A program made the position numbers and the translations under genes. DNA of 64,000 nucleotides from Eutrigla gurnardus (taxonomy: Eukaryota; Chordata; Actinopteri; Perciformes; Triglidae). A model generated the notes under the pieces. It had not been told where the DNA came from. It saw only the letters and a program-made list of their open reading frames with translations, and searched no databases. Shown here piece after piece: positions 12,641-26,283 of this stretch; position 1 is the stretch's first letter; each line of letters opens with the position of its first letter. The stretch spans positions 20,323,695-20,387,694 of the forward strand of contig OY741276.1 of the NCBI GenBank assembly GCA_963514095.1, written 5' to 3'.

Positions 12641-15600
12641 TTTCGTCGTGCTGCTGACCGTCAATCAGAAGAGAAACGGAATGATTGCTGAATTCAGCCG
12701 CCATTTCAGAATGACAAGGTGGCGGCAGGCGGCGGTCGGAAGAATGTGGCGGGGTGGAAGTGAGCCAGGGGCGGCTGAAGAGTTTAGATCAGAGTGGAGA
12801 GCAGCGGCCCTCCGGAGCAACAGTCGAGACAGCAGAACCAGGATGTTGTGGTTCACAGTCGGCGCCCTAAAACCCTGCACCACCAGGACACTCAAATACC
12901 AGTGAAGTTTTGACAATCCATGCTGGTTAGATAGACGTGATCCTCGCTATGCATGAATTACAGGATGCACGACAAAGTGCAAAAAGAGCAGCCTGGTGGG
13001 GGGTGTTAAGCAAGAGAAAGAGAAAAACAGTTTAGTCTGTTCTATTCCGAAAAGGGGAGAAACGCAGCCTCAAATTACTTTGGCTGGGACATGAAAGTGA
13101 AACAGGGTGGCGGTTAAGAGACGATAGCACTTAAAATACAGCTGCAACCGCCAAGCCAATAAATGGAAAAAAGTAGGGAGCAGCGCTTTTAACCTTTTAA
13201 ACCAGCGTTTGTGTACTGCTACTGTTGCTTTGGCGCTGGGAGTGGCCCCGTCCCTGGCACCTCCCGTCTGGGCCCTGCCCATTATGGCCTCTTGGGGTTT
13301 CCAGCCTGTGGTGAGAAAGCGCGCTGGATGCTTTAAACCACTAAAGCTCTCATTATAGTCTAAATGCAGCGCGACACAACTCTTGCCAGCTCCAAGGTAG
13401 GAGCTCCAGTATTTAAGCTCATCGTTGTCTTAGCTCAAAACCGCCACTCTCTCCCCCTGCACATCCAATCAGAAGAAAAAAACAGTCACTTTCAAAGAAC
13501 CACATCATGAAGCCTCCCAGCTATAGTAACTGGCACATCATGTGCATAGAGATGAAGTTCAAAGGTGAAACGGCTCATGGGTGTTGGGAAACTTTAGCCT
13601 CTTCTTCCTGATGCTGGATTCGGGGGATGTCCCGTGTCTCTGTGTCCCTTCTGAGAGGAAGTAGGCAAAAGCCACATTATACCCTCTGGTTCTGGCCGCC
13701 AACACTATGAGTTCCATCTGGTCCTCTCGGTGCCCCTGCCACGTCCCTGCCTCTGCTCCTCACTCACATGCCGACAGCACGGGCCCGCTGGAAATCAGAC
13801 GCAGATGTGCGCTCGCGCAGTGCGTCGCTGCTCATCTCACTACAGGAAAGGCGATTTTGGGGTCGGGGAGACAATAGGGAATGATGAGCAGCAGATGGCG
13901 TTTTCCTTTGCATCGGACGTGTATTATTCAGAGGAGCTGTGTGGGCGCGCTCTCGACAATGATGGGAATGTGAAAAACATGGTGGCCAGCAGTGTCCTGC
14001 GTTGTTAAGGCCTTTTATGTCCACACCTGAGTGACTCGTGGTGCGGTCCAAACTGCTGCTAGTATAAAGGCAAGAGCACCACAATGTTTCATTTTGCCAG
14101 GCCATTTTCATTCTAGCAGTCTAATAAGGAAGTATTTAAATCCGGGATGAGGTGAATGCAATCAACTACCTGGCAGGATGGACAACCTGCAGCACTCTGC
14201 TTGCCAAGAACCAGAGTTAAAGGCCAGTGATGTAAATACGCTCTTAAGGTCGCCTTCGGATAATGCCTGTTGCTACGCACGCGGTCTCATGTGTTGAGAG
14301 AGTGATTTGAGGAGACATTGATTACTTTGCTATTAGGGAACTGAAACAATCAGGAAACTGGCTTGGGAAGCCTGGGGCGTTTGGCACCACGGCCATATCT
14401 GCGTTGTCATGCTCCCCCCTCCCCTTTTTGAGCAGAGTGAGAAAATGTTTTACTTCATGTATTATTTTTGGCCCCCTGGCAGCGTATGCCACTTTTCACA
14501 CTCTTCAGGCCGAGCTGAGCGGTTGTTAGCTTTAGGGAATTAGCAAACGCGAGCCGAGCGCCGATCCTGGTTGGGTCTTTGCTCAGGAGCACTGCCAAGC
14601 GAGCCAGCCCCCCCAGTTTTCCCAGTATTTGAACCCATACCTGCTGAGGTCTGGCCACGACTGTACACACAAGGTAACACAAACCCCTCTGGGCTCTGTT
14701 CAAACAGCAGAAGAGAGGACCAGAAGGCCCCATAAACCTCAGGCAGACCAAATCAAGCACCCCATTCAGTGAACACAAGAAGGCTCAGACCTTGTAAGCA
14801 AAAAGAGTCGACAAGTGCAATGGTTGCAGAGGTCAGTGCGGACAACTGGGGGCACAGAAACCCAAATATTTGTGTTCAACCCAATTCCAGTGTAAAACTA
14901 TATCCGTAACAACACCGCAGCAATTTCCCAACACGTTCCTGCAATGTTATTTCACAAGTATAGCATTCACAAGTGGGACATTTGATACCAGTTTTAAATT
15001 ATACTGTTTGAGTTGTATGGGTTGTCATCCATTGTCAGTTTCAACTTTCATAAATCTCCGGTAGAATACATGTAAGAATTTCAAGACAGCGCGCCGTGCT
15101 GGACAAACTGCCCCTCATTATAGCCTGACAAAATATAAGCTGCCTCTAAGTGGTCAGAAGCTATGTTAGCAAAGAAAGCAAACCTAAATAGATGTGGTTG
15201 TCGATGTAAAGCTGAGGTCCGACGTTGCTGTGTGGTTACCGAGTGGCGCCAAACGGCCATCACTGTGTATAAACAAGGGGCCATTTTTGTGCTGCGTATC
15301 CCCTCCTTTCATTCCCTTTCTTTAAACATTTTTTTTTAAAAGGCAAAGAGTCCACATTTCGAGGGAAACAAAACCGTGCACGCATCTGAAAGGATGCTGC
15401 TGTGCAGTGTGGGACGCTGGCGCCGAACAGCGAGGGATGGAGGAGGCTGCTGGATGCGTCACTTCAGCAGCCAGCAGCAGCTCGTACTAATAGGAGGACA
15501 AATGTGACAATGACTTAGGGTGGCGCGCCGCAGGAACACGCATGACGCAACTTGGTGAACTTGATTAAACTCTAATGTGTGTTTGCAGCATTTAGAAAGC

Positions 15601-16894
15601 CCCCCCACACACTCTCTCTCCCTCTCCCCCAGACTGCTTGTAACCTCCCACCACAGACCAAAAGCACTCAACGGTTTCTTCAGTCTGAGGTCACACAATT
15701 GCACCTCCTGGCTTATAAATACAAATTAAACCAAAAAGGCATTATCTATGCCTGTTCACGCTCTCATCTCCTGGTGATCCAATATTTACCCTCCAATGAT
15801 GGCGAAGCGGCGTCCGGTCAGTCACACTGGCCTTGTTGGCCCGAGTGTCTCATCACATGAACTCGACAAGCGTTGGAAGATGATCCTTCCAAACACATGG
15901 AAGATGAAAGATGCATACAAACACAGCTTTCCACTGGAGTCCAACCATGCACACAGAGCTGCTGCTGGTCCCTCCATCACCAACAACACAGCAAGGGTTG
16001 GGAAATCAAACATGACACTTTAAAAGAAATCTTTCCACACATGAACAAGACCCCCAAACTCTTACAAGCAGTGGCCAAGTAGATTAAGCAAGAATTACAA
16101 AACTCCAACAGAAACACTTGGCTCCGGAGAAAAGCTTCATATTTTAGTGACTTCCACTCGATCAAAGCTGGGTGCTCGATCCAAACATAACCAGCTCCGG
16201 CCAAGTGCACTTGTCATGTTCGGGGCCAAGAACGATGGAAACATGGGAGGCTTCTTGATTGATACTAATACTGCCTTGTACGCGTTTATTTAGAAAAACA
16301 ACGTCAAAATTAGTTACAAGCGAGTTCAAAACCAAAAACAGCAACTGGAGAGGCAGCGTCGATGACGGCTACATAGTAACCGGCTCGGTGCGGCGGGACG
16401 TGCGGGCCGGTTTACACGTCGGTCCGGCCAACAAAAACAAACACGTCCCCCCTATTAAAACTAACATTTACGGGGTTTAAAAGTTACCGTTTGGGCAAAA
16501 CTCCCCATTAAACCGTCACAAACTAAAGCCCCAGACAGCAGCCTCGTAGCCCGGCTGCAGCGTTTGTGAAACGCCTGCTCGTTTTTTTTTTTTTAAAGCA
16601 ACCGAAAAAAAGACTTTTCACACACACTTATTATATTCTTGGAAGCGGTTGTTACTTATTTATTAATTTATTTGTATTTTTTAAGAAAGCGTGTCTGTTG
16701 GCATGAAGGCCGTTAACTGTAACGAGCGCCCATAGAGCTCCAGACATCAACAAAATAACCTGCAGAAGCATGTTTTCCCCGTGAATGAATTCCACAAGAT
16801 AGGAGCCATCTTGTAACCGCAGACGCTCGCAGGCTTCAGTACCATCCTCACGCCGCCTGCACGCACATACGCGCCGGGTACAACTCGTGTCAGC

Positions 16895-17010
16895 CCCCGC
16901 CACACACACACACACACGCACGCACACACACACACACGCACACGCACGCACGCACACGTACGCACGCACACACACACGCACGCGCGCACATACACGCGCA
17001 TACACACACC
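16895..17010. repeat. alternating CA/CG purine-pyrimidine tract
   Basis: About 115 bp of mixed CA, CG and TA steps, such as CACGCACGCACACGTACGC. Such alternating purine-pyrimidine runs can adopt Z-DNA. It sits only about 165 bp inside the intron from the znrf3 exon 1 donor. Long open frames on both strands here are repeat artefacts. Confidence 0.85.
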
Positions 17011-17174
17011 ACGGCCACTATGGGGGGAAAAAAGTTTTCCCCAAGAAGGGCAGCCTGGTACGTACTACTCCCCGCGTCCCCGGCAGTGTTGCCCGGGACC
17101 GCTTCTCGCCATTCCTCCCCCTCCTCCTCCTCCTCCTCCTCCCCTCCCGTAAAGAAACAGACTTTCACACGTAC

Positions 17175-17405
17175 TTGAACGATCTCCCCCTCCGCGCTGA
17201 TAGTGGCTCCTGCTTTGGAGAAGCGTCCCTGCAAACCAGTCGTGTAAGTAGTATAATCTCCATTGGGACTGGACTCGAACAGAACCACTTCCACAAAGGC
17301 GGTATCCTTGGCGAAGACGGAACCGAGAGAAGCGGCAGCCACGAAGATCACCAGGACCACCGAGTCGGGTACGCGATCTGAGCCTCTCCGCGGTGAAATC
17401 ATCAT
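17175..17405 (-). CDS. znrf3: znrf3 exon 1: E3 ubiquitin ligase ZNRF3, N-terminus (partial)
   Basis: ZNRF3 is a single-pass plasma-membrane RING E3 ligase that ubiquitinates Frizzled and LRP6 and so limits Wnt signalling; R-spondin and LGR proteins remove it from the surface. This exon encodes 77 residues. A short basic N-terminus is followed by a hydrophobic signal-peptide core (VVLVIFVAAASLGSVFA), then the start of the mature extracellular domain with the family-specific strings FVEVVLFESSPNGDYTTYTT and GRFSKAGATISAEGEIVQ. The exon ends in phase 0 after CAA with a consensus donor (gtacgtg), where the vertebrate first coding exon is expected to end. Two ATGs are adjacent; I chose the first, at 17405. 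The remaining domains (rest of the protease-associated ectodomain, membrane segment, RING) are not in the window. Recognition is from family knowledge, not alignment. Confidence 0.93.
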
Positions 17406-17960
17406 CTTGCCGGCTGGATCAGCGCCGATCGGGACATAATTTCACACGGATTAATTAATCGGCTGGAGGTGACTGAAATCAGGTCGATGCGTCAAAAGAG
17501 GCGGAATTGTGCAATAAAAGCCGAGCCTGGTCTGGAGCGTGTTTATTTCACCACTGCGAGGCTTGTCAATTACATTGCCTGCAAACGCTCGATCGCTCTC
17601 TTTCTCCCTCCCTCTCTCGCTCGCTCTCCCTCTTTCTTTCTCACCCCCCCTCCTCCTCCCACTCTACAAAGCAGATCTCCTTTGATCTCCAAACACGTGA
17701 TTTTTTTGTGAGTTTTTTTTCCTCTCTCTCCCAAAAGGGTTATATCCCCACCCACCAATCTTTCTGACCCTCTCCTTTGCACTCCCCACTCTGAAGTGCC
17801 AGCACTCAGTTAAGGAGGCACCGCGGACTTCCCTGCTCTGCACCGAGTGGCGGCGGGCGGGCGAAGAGGGGACTTTTTGTTTGAAAAATGTTAAAATTGC
17901 ACGTTCAAGTTCGGGTTGATTTAGTTCGTTGGGTTGCTTTCGAGACAGAGGCCACATTTG
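17406..17960 (-). promoter_or_regulatory. putative znrf3 5' UTR and CpG-bearing promoter region
   Basis: The sequence directly upstream of the znrf3 start codon (minus orientation) has many CpG steps and GC-rich blocks, for example around 17405-17440 and 17820-17870, plus a pyrimidine-rich run at 17590-17660. This suits a CpG-type promoter of a widely expressed signalling gene. I see no convincing TATA box at a fixed distance, and the transcription start cannot be placed from sequence alone. Confidence 0.4.
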
Positions 17961-18070
17961 CAAACGCTGTTGCAACCCCGGGCAGCCCAGAGGCGTTTTT
18001 CCCCAGAGTTTGTCATGTTTTTGGCTGCAGTGCCACCTTAAAATAAACACTACCCTCTTCAGGACGCTTC

Positions 18071-18162
18071 ATGATTTAACTGGGCTAATATTTGTGTGTG
18101 TATATATGTGTGTGTACATATACATATATATATGTATACAAATATTCGCCCAGTTAAATCAT
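18071..18162. repeat. 92-bp inverted repeat (hairpin / mini-MITE)
   Basis: The 25 bp from 18071 (ATGATTTAACTGGGCTAATA and onward) recur as a reverse complement at 18138-18162 with one mismatch. Only about 40 bp of TG/TA-rich spacer separates the arms. The layout could be a tiny foldback MITE whose loop seeded the AT/TG microsatellite that follows. Confidence 0.7.
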
Positions 18163-18285
18163 ACATACATATATGTACATACGTATATATTTGCATGCAT
18201 ATACGTATGTGTGTGTGTATATATACATATATATATATGTATATATATGTATATATATATACATATATATATATATATACATATA

Positions 18286-18324
<39 letters not shown>

Positions 18325-18480
18325 ATATATATATACATATATATACGTATATATATGTATATATGTATATATATATATATATATATATACATATATATAC
18401 GTATATATGTATATATATACCCACATACATAAATAATATTTATATATATATATATATATATATACATACAGATATAGATG
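18095..18480. repeat. long TA/TG/CA mixed microsatellite
   Basis: Nearly 400 bp made of TATA, GTAT and ACAT steps. Frames of up to 167 codons rich in Y and I on both strands come only from this repeat. Confidence 0.95.
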
Positions 18481-20310
18481 TATAAACGTATTTTGTCTCA
18501 GCAATTACATCGAAGCACCTCCAATATGCTATTTAGTCATGAACTGTTGTATTGCGCATTAATTAAAAGCAAGCCATTTGCACATATAATTGTGCACCTT
18601 TAGACAGATGGTTTCCTTTGATCTTCAAAGTAATTGTTGTCAAGACCAGTCTGACAAGCTAATCATAGATAATTTGAGGCATTTTACGAACCTCTAAATG
18701 TTTAAATGTAATTTGACATCATTTCTCTCTGCACAAAGCCAAAGTAGTGACTGGATGGAAAAGTTATAATAGTGAACAACATGATTCATCATGCATTTAT
18801 TGATAAACATCAATTTCATTCTCTGCTCTTTAAAACATGCAGGCACATCCTACGTATCTCTTTAAACCAAACTGTTGCTGTTATTTACTGCAGGAGAAGA
18901 CAATTATTTCTCAATCAGTCTGTGCTCGGCATAAAGAGTCTATTGTGCAACTTCCATGCTGACCAGTTCCTAAGGAACATCTTCTGCCTGGTGCCTTTTC
19001 TTTCAGTGTGTCAGACTGTTCATTATGTGTCATTATGTCTGTTCATTATGTGCAAGTAAGCACACTGTGTCTCGAAAGGACACTGAAAGAATAGATGCGC
19101 ACACACACGCTATCTTTGCACAATAGAAGATGTTTTGCATCTTTGTGCCACTGAACAATTCATGAAAAGAGCTCCTGGTACCAGGCAAGTGATGATGATA
19201 CTGTACAATCATTGTCCTGTCTTTAGTGTAGGTTACAAAATTTAAAGGTGACGGTTATAATCTCTCGGTTTAATCTGGAAGTGGGCGGGGTTGTTTTCCA
19301 CGACAATAGAATAATGCATGAAATTGAATAATACCACTCTCCTGGTTCCAGTAATTCTACCAAATTGGCTTCTTGCAAAGAAAACACCAGAAGGAAAGGG
19401 CGAGCTCTTCGCAACGATAGATGTCCAAACAAGCCCAGAAAGTGAGGTCGCATCTTGCTGTCAGCTGTGTGGCAGTGTGCTTATGAAAACCAACTGTGAC
19501 GACTTTTAAGGTCAAGAATGCAGCCGCCTCTAGAAAGAAAGCGTGATGGTCGACATGTGTTCAGACTCAGAAAGACAGAAAGAAAGAAAGAAAGACAGGC
19601 TGAAAACAATTCAAAGCTGAAACTTTAGAAGTTTTTCAGTGCCTCCAGCCTGACAATAATTTACAGATCACATTGGACGTCACTCTATGAATCCTGATCC
19701 ACACCACATGTCCCATATCTGTCTTGTGACAATCAACGCTATGTTTCTGGTCTTCTCACACGCGCCTGAAATACAGACGCATCATGACTCAGAGTCAATA
19801 AATACAGGAATGATGGGACTTTGAAAGCACAATGACTGCAAGCTTAATGATGACATTAAATTGGATTTGGAGCTTGCTAATGGACCACAGAAAGCATTAA
19901 GGCAACAAGTTATAGTGATCCGGTTACTCATGGAGGGTCTTCCTCCTCTTCCATTACAAGCCTGCCCTCTGCTGGTTGCTGCAAGTTTTTCAAAACGTGT
20001 GAGAGTTTTAAGGATGCAACTTCTCTTCTGTAGTTTCCTTGAGCTTCACCTGGCTCGCTTCCAAGATCATTTAAAGAGAGCATGGAGAAATATCATGCTC
20101 ATTTCTAGCTTCAGACTTATATTTGGGGCTTCTACTTAAACTTGTTAACATGCTTTAATATAAAAAATAAATAAATAAATAAAAAAACCTCTTTACTTTA
20201 CTCATTTTGGGTGAATATACCCGCATTCACCGTCTGTCTGAAATGCTATGTATATATAAAAATAAATATATATTTATTTTAATATATATATATTATATAC
20301 ATATTCCTTA

Positions 20311-20618
20311 TGGTTCCTTCTGTGTGGAGTTTGCATGTTCTCCCCGTGTAAGCGTGGGTTCTCTCCGGGTTCTCCGGCTTCCTCCCACAGTCCAAAGACA
20401 TGCAAGATGGGGATAGGTTCATTGGTGACTCTAAATTGCCCGTAGGTGTGAATGTGAGTGTGAATGGTTGTCTGTCTCTACATGTCGGCCCTGTGATAGA
20501 CTGGCGTCCTGTCCAGGGTGTACCCTGCCTTCGCCCAATGATAGCTGGGATCGGCTCCAGCCCCCCCCGTGACCCTAAATACAGGATAAGCGGTAGAAAA
20601 TGGATGGATGGATGGATA
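20311..20618 (+). mobile_element. tRNA-derived fish SINE, 5'-truncated, copy 1
   Basis: This is the body and 3' end of a family seen three times in the window. Shared landmarks are TTTGCATGTTCTCCCCGTGT, TCCCACAGTCCAAAGACATG, ACTCTAAATTGCC and GGATAAGCGGTAGA, with a 3' tail of GGAT repeats. The tRNA-like head present in the other copies is missing. The copy ends in (GGAT)n at 20603-20618 and abuts AT repeats. Confidence 0.8.
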
Positions 20619-21068
20619 TTTTTATATATATATATATATATACACACATTTATTTTATATCATGATGGTGGGAATGTGCTTCACCATCGGCACATGATAT
20701 ATTTTAGATGAGAGTGTATTTCTGTGTTTCTCCCGCTGCTGATTCGCTCACAGTTGCCATGTTGCAAAGCGTCACCTGCGTACAATGAACCTTGGGATGA
20801 GTTGGGCTGCGATCCATAAGTTGGATCCTCCAAATCTGGAAAAAGGAGGCCACACTTCTCGGCTGCACTTGAAGGAGTCTTTGGAAACGGGACAGCCTTG
20901 TCGCAGCCTCCCGCTGGATTGGAACACAGCTATTGTATTGTTGTGACATCACAAACATAAGGAAATCCTCACGGCTCGATTGTATCACACTTAGACCTGC
21001 TTTATATTAAAGAAAAAAAAAATGGAAATCTCACTTTTTACAATATGGGACCTTTAAAGTTGTTCGAC

Positions 21069-21198
<130 letters not shown>

Positions 21199-22980
21199 TA
21201 TTACAAGAATATGCCTTATTTCCTGGCTCCCCCCTCCATATATGTGGTTCTCCTTCGACAGCAGCTGTGGATCTTCTCCTGACACTCCAGTCTCTCCCTA
21301 CACTCGTGTCTAAACTCAGTCCAGCCTGAGAAGAATCAGCTGTCCACTTGTTTAGGCTGAGAGAGTGCCGAGGGTGAGAATGACTTTGAGAGCTGATGGC
21401 TGGCTCTGGATGTCTGTTTTATATATGTCGTCAAACTTGTATGTCGAGTAAGATTCATTAGCTAATTTATGACATTTCCTGATCGCGATATTAAAAAAGC
21501 TGCTCCTCTGTTCTGCTCTCTTTCATCTCGCTTGTTATTGTCTGACTCGTTTGTGGGAGCCTTGATACAGCTGAAACTAATAGTCAAATTATCTATTAGT
21601 CAATCGCATAAAAAAAAACCCAACTGGAAACAATTTTGACCATTGATTTAATGTTTCAGTTTTTCAATAACAAACATTAATTATGAGAATTTGCTCTGTT
21701 TTCGTTTTAGACTATAGAAGCAATTTGAAGATGTCACCATGACCATTTCCTAACATCAATTACATTAATCGACAAAAATAATACCTAAATGAATGATTAA
21801 TTACAGCACTGAACCCTTTCTTGCTCAATTTATTTACTGGAGATTTAGCCCAATTTCACAATACTTTTTTGGATAAGATGAATTAATGTTGCAGAAACAA
21901 TCAGATAATCTAATTCATGAGCATGTTTCTGTTTTAAGGAGATAAAAGCATTTAAATCATAGATAGAAATGTATTATAATTCGTGCCTAAATGGCGCCCT
22001 TGTCTTGTATGTTGTTCTGTTTACTGCGCCCCGAGCCCTCACGTGTCTGTCCGGCTCACCACCACCATACTTCACTCTTTTACAGATTCCGATACATCAT
22101 TATGGCACTTATTGCTTATGCAAACCTCCCTTCCGGCCTGTCATTGTGATTAAGTCCTTAATTGACTTGCCTGGATAAATGAATAAATATGAAATAAACA
22201 CAAGATCATGGGTTGCTAAGAATACCCAAAGGGGAACATTTGAATGTGTTTGATTAGTCCATCAGCGCAGCACTATGTGTACCAACCGGGCTCCCAGCCT
22301 CAGTGAATTGTCCCATTGTTGGCATGGTGCTGACGTTATGCTTTAATGAAGAAAGGAGATGATGAGGAGGGGGAGCATTTACATTCATGGCTCCCAGAAG
22401 AGTGCATCGCTGCAGCATATTATTACATAAAGCAATTAGGGGGCCTCACAGCCCCCCGGATTATGGGAGATGCTTTCGCCGTGATGACACAGAACGGTGA
22501 TGACTATTGACTCCAGCCGGTTCGGAGTATGTTGCATGTTTGCAATGATGTCACTGCACAAACCCCAGTGGGAAACTCTCATGAAAAGAGTTATAAGTTG
22601 AAAGCACAGTGGGGGGAAATACCAGCACCGAGGGAGGGATGGTGGAGAATTATAAAAACAAAAAAAAGGTAATTCATGGAGTCTCCTCCATAAATCGTCA
22701 TGACGATGTGAAGTTAGACTCTAATCAATATGTTTTATAATAACAATGCATCAAATGTCAAGTGTGAAACCATGTGAAAGGGGTCACTTGGAGAGAATTC
22801 TCACCCATTTTTGCAGCCCGTCTCTTCAAACAAATCAAACCAAAAACAATCCTGTTGCTTTGTAACTGCTAGATGTGTGAATCAAGCAAATATTGTCTGA
22901 AAAAGTTCACCATATCAATCAAAACATGCTTCTGCAGGTTTAAAGTGAGACTATGTCACTTTTGAAATAAAAACACTTTT

Positions 22981-23301
22981 GATCCCAGCTGTCATTGGGC
23001 GAAGGCAGGGTACACCCTGGACAGGACGCCAGTCCATCACAGGGCCAACATGTAGAGACAAACAACCATTCACTCTCACATTCACACCTACGGGCAATTT
23101 AGAGTCATCAATTAACCTATCCCCATCCTGCATGTCTTTGGACTGTGGGAGGAAGCCGGAGAACCCGGAGAGAACCCACGCTTACACGGGGAGAACATGC
23201 AAACTCCACACAGAAGGAACCCGGGGCCGACCCGGGAACCGAACCCGGGACCCTCTTGCTGTGAGGCGAGAGTGCTACCCACTACACCACCGTGCAGCCC
23301 C
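22981..23301 (-). mobile_element. tRNA-derived fish SINE, reverse orientation, copy 2
   Basis: This is the same family as the copy at 20311, inverted. It preserves the head: in minus orientation GGGGCTGCACGGTGGTGTAG, an A-box-like TGGTGTAGTGGGTAGC, and a B-box-like GGTTCGGTTCCC near 23250. The 3' part stops within the GCTGGGATC segment, so the GGAT tail is lost. It is the best copy here for the Pol III head. Confidence 0.82.
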
Positions 23302-24097
23302 TATACATAAATATGAATGTAAAATAAAAAGTTGAATTGTGAGAAATAAAGCACACCCTTGTTGCTAATTTAAATATAAACCAAAATCTGCTATTACCAG
23401 TAGCTTAGCTAATGCAAGCAAACCAGCAAGATGTTGCTGCATAAACAGTAGACAGTGTTGTTTCTGTTATATTGCATGAACCTTTATCCCATTATTGTCA
23501 TTTGTGAGAGTACAAGTTAAAAAGGGTTTAAATGAGAACATTAAACAGAAAGCAAAGACTCAAAATGAATGGGGAGAAGTCCAAAATAACCACAGGGGTT
23601 AAGCAAATGGTTAAAAATGAACATTATACTCCAGCTATGCCGTGTGCACATGTTGTTTATGGTGCAAATGATCCTTTCTCTAAGTGAAAAACGGCTGTGT
23701 GCTGATGAAGACCATAAGACGCTCTGGAAAAAGCTTGTAAATAGATGATATACAGGCCAAACAATTGGATCATAACATACAGAAAACATATTTTCTTTTT
23801 ATCAAAGCCATTTTATCTGACCGAAGATTTGATCGGACCGTGATAATTATGGTATCAACTTAACAGTGGACAAACTCCAATTTTCAAACAGCTCACAACT
23901 AAACGTTACAGGCTTTGAAGTGCAAACTATTCAGGGGCTGGGCCCTTTTGCTCGTCGGACCACCCCCCTCCTTCGGATCTGGCTCGAGGGTGAAAGTCGA
24001 CTTTGAAGTGCAGACTAGACCAGGGGGAGGTATTTCAATAGGCCTCTCGTTCAGTCTAGGGCTAAAGTTGCAGCCTTAAGGGGGGAGGGTGAAAATG

Positions 24098-24127
24098 AGA
24101 GAGGGGGGGGGGGGGGGGGGGGGGGGG
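24098..24127. repeat. poly-G tract
   Basis: A run of about 28 G within a purine-rich block (24080-24150). It could form G-quadruplex structure and is prone to sequencing length error. Confidence 0.85.
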
Positions 24128-24710
24128 AGCGAGGAAGAGAAAGAGAGGAGTCTTTTGAAATGAAGCACCTGTACGTTTGAGGCTTGCAAGAACAGGTATG
24201 TTCCCAGGGGTTAGGGGCTTTGGAGAATTCAAAGTCATTTCAGTCGGCCCCAACGCTCATAATCTGTTCTGAGAAGTAGGTGGGATGGGGGGGGGGGGGC
24301 TGTTGATACACTCATACAGGCGTGAACATGTTCTCAAAGAACTGGATGGATGGAATCTGTGCTCATACTCACATGCACACACACAGCAACAAGACAACAA
24401 GGAAGACAACATAAATAAAATTTGGTCGCTTGCTTTGCTTCCATTAATGTAAATTAGAGCTGAATAGAAGAATTCTATTCTACCGAGGTGGGAGCGACAC
24501 AGACACAAATATTTGTGTCAAGTTTGTTCTGGAAATAACTGGAAATATATCAAAGAGAGCGAGAGACGAAAACAGAAAGTTAGTGGCCGATGTCCTCATC
24601 AGTGATCAAAGGGGAAAAGAGCGAGGAGGGTTTGCCTCGTGGCGACATGACGGGAAAGTGGATGAGGAAACAAGACTGGAAACAGGAGATAGATGACGTT
24701 CCCTCGGGGA

Positions 24711-24712
<2 letters not shown>

Positions 24713-24776
<64 letters not shown>
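24713..24776. repeat. (GT)n microsatellite
   Basis: About 32 GT units without interruption, in intergenic DNA. Confidence 0.95.
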
Positions 24777-24778
<2 letters not shown>

Positions 24779-25302
24779 TCACTTTTTCCACTTTACAGTC
24801 TCTGATATTTATCATAACATCCATTTGTATCATGAAGAGAAATTCCTGTTCCTGCTGCCACTGACAGGAAATATTGATGCACTAGATGGAAAAAGGAGTA
24901 GTTTGACATTTTTTGGGAACCCGTCTCTGCTACAGTTAGCTCTATATAATGTGCTGATTAAACCCCTTTTAACTACCACCCAATTACATGAAGTTTAAAA
25001 AAAACCAAAAAACATATACATGTTCATTTTGGTGGGAAAGGGCTTTAAGTAAGCTTCAGAGCTGCTGGTAGGTCTGCACATCACCCACGCTGGTCCCAAA
25101 GAAGGGATTGTTGGTTTGCGTGACAGGACGCGCTGACATAGTCCCGACACTTCACCACATGTGTGAGCGAGGGACGACTTGAGAACCGGTTCGGGGGAGA
25201 GATGTGGTTCGCTATTACTGAAAACAGATCATGTGCCCTCCTGGGTCTCTTTGATGTCTGAGACTTATTTTGTTTTCTGCTGATTTTGTGGTAATAAGCA
25301 CT

Positions 25303-25303
<1 letters not shown>

Positions 25304-25388
<85 letters not shown>
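25304..25388. repeat. (AC)n microsatellite
   Basis: About 42 AC units without interruption, in intergenic DNA. Confidence 0.95.
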
Positions 25389-25389
<1 letters not shown>

Positions 25390-26283
25390 CAACAACACGA
25401 AGGAGACATCAAAAGGACTGCTATTCAAATTTGAGTCGAATGTTTGCATGAAGCACCAGCTGATTGAATTAATGTTTTACTGTATTTAAATTAAATACTT
25501 CACTAGATTTTCCAACGTAGATGTCGGCCAAAACCATTAAGTACCCAAGTCTTGTTTTATTCTCACGTCCTTGAACAGCAACACAGTCACGATCAAAAGT
25601 TCACCCTTGACCTTGAAAACAGCTGTCGGAAAAGAAAAATAACCTCACCACAAATATGTCTATTCAGTGTTCGTTCTGGAGCTTTTGATCATATTGCATG
25701 ATCTTCGTCAGCAGATGCAGGTGCAAATTCCTGGTGATGAGTCAACAGCAATGATCCTGTATCATTGAAAACAGCACAAACAATATCAGTTTCTTTCAAA
25801 AAGCTTCACTTATTTACAGTTTTGTCCAGAACTTGAGATGATTTTAAGTCTTCTCAAATACTATAATAACTAGAAATGACGGGGCGTGACACCAACACAT
25901 GATGCCAGGGCTCATCTGAAAAAAACAGAAGAAAGTCACATATGTGTCCATGTGTTAAACTCTTAATAATTATTACAATTATTCATTTTGATCATGTTTT
26001 GTAAAACCGTGAGATATTACCAAGAATACTGAGAGGGAAACCAGCAACATCTGAACAAGAATGAACCCTCAGAGACTTTTATGGATGATTTGCTTAACTT
26101 TTATGTGAAATCTAAACATGATGTCAGTTTAGAGTCATAGCTCAACTTTCAGGCTTCTGATGTCATCTTGTCTGAAACAGCTGCGGTGGGCTCTTTCACA
26201 ACAAACAGCAGCACTTAAAATCTGAAACATAGATTTCTGTTTAATACTGGGATTGTTTTTTTTTTTTGTAGGTGGACACTTAT

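Larger units (their letters stand above)
1..17174 (-). other. znrf3: probable first intron of znrf3
   Basis: This stretch lies directly downstream, on the minus strand, of the splice donor that ends znrf3 exon 1. I looked for a continuation of the extracellular protease-associated domain and for the transmembrane and RING exons and recognised none, so the intron probably runs past the left edge of the window. ZNRF3 is known to have a very long first intron in mammals. Open frames here are short, overlap on both strands and lack protein-like composition. The only structured features I can support are the SINE, the hAT-type MITE, the GCTAGC-rich block and the microsatellites listed separately. 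Conserved non-coding enhancers may be present but cannot be recognised without alignment. Confidence 0.6.

Noticed and set aside
16652..17005. 117-codon and longer frames rich in V and C on the minus strand
   Set aside because: They are produced by the CA/CG repeat; only the upstream 231 nt of the 16890-17405 frame are coding (znrf3 exon 1).
17929..18485. Frames of up to 167 codons rich in Y and I
   Set aside because: They arise from the TA/TG microsatellite.
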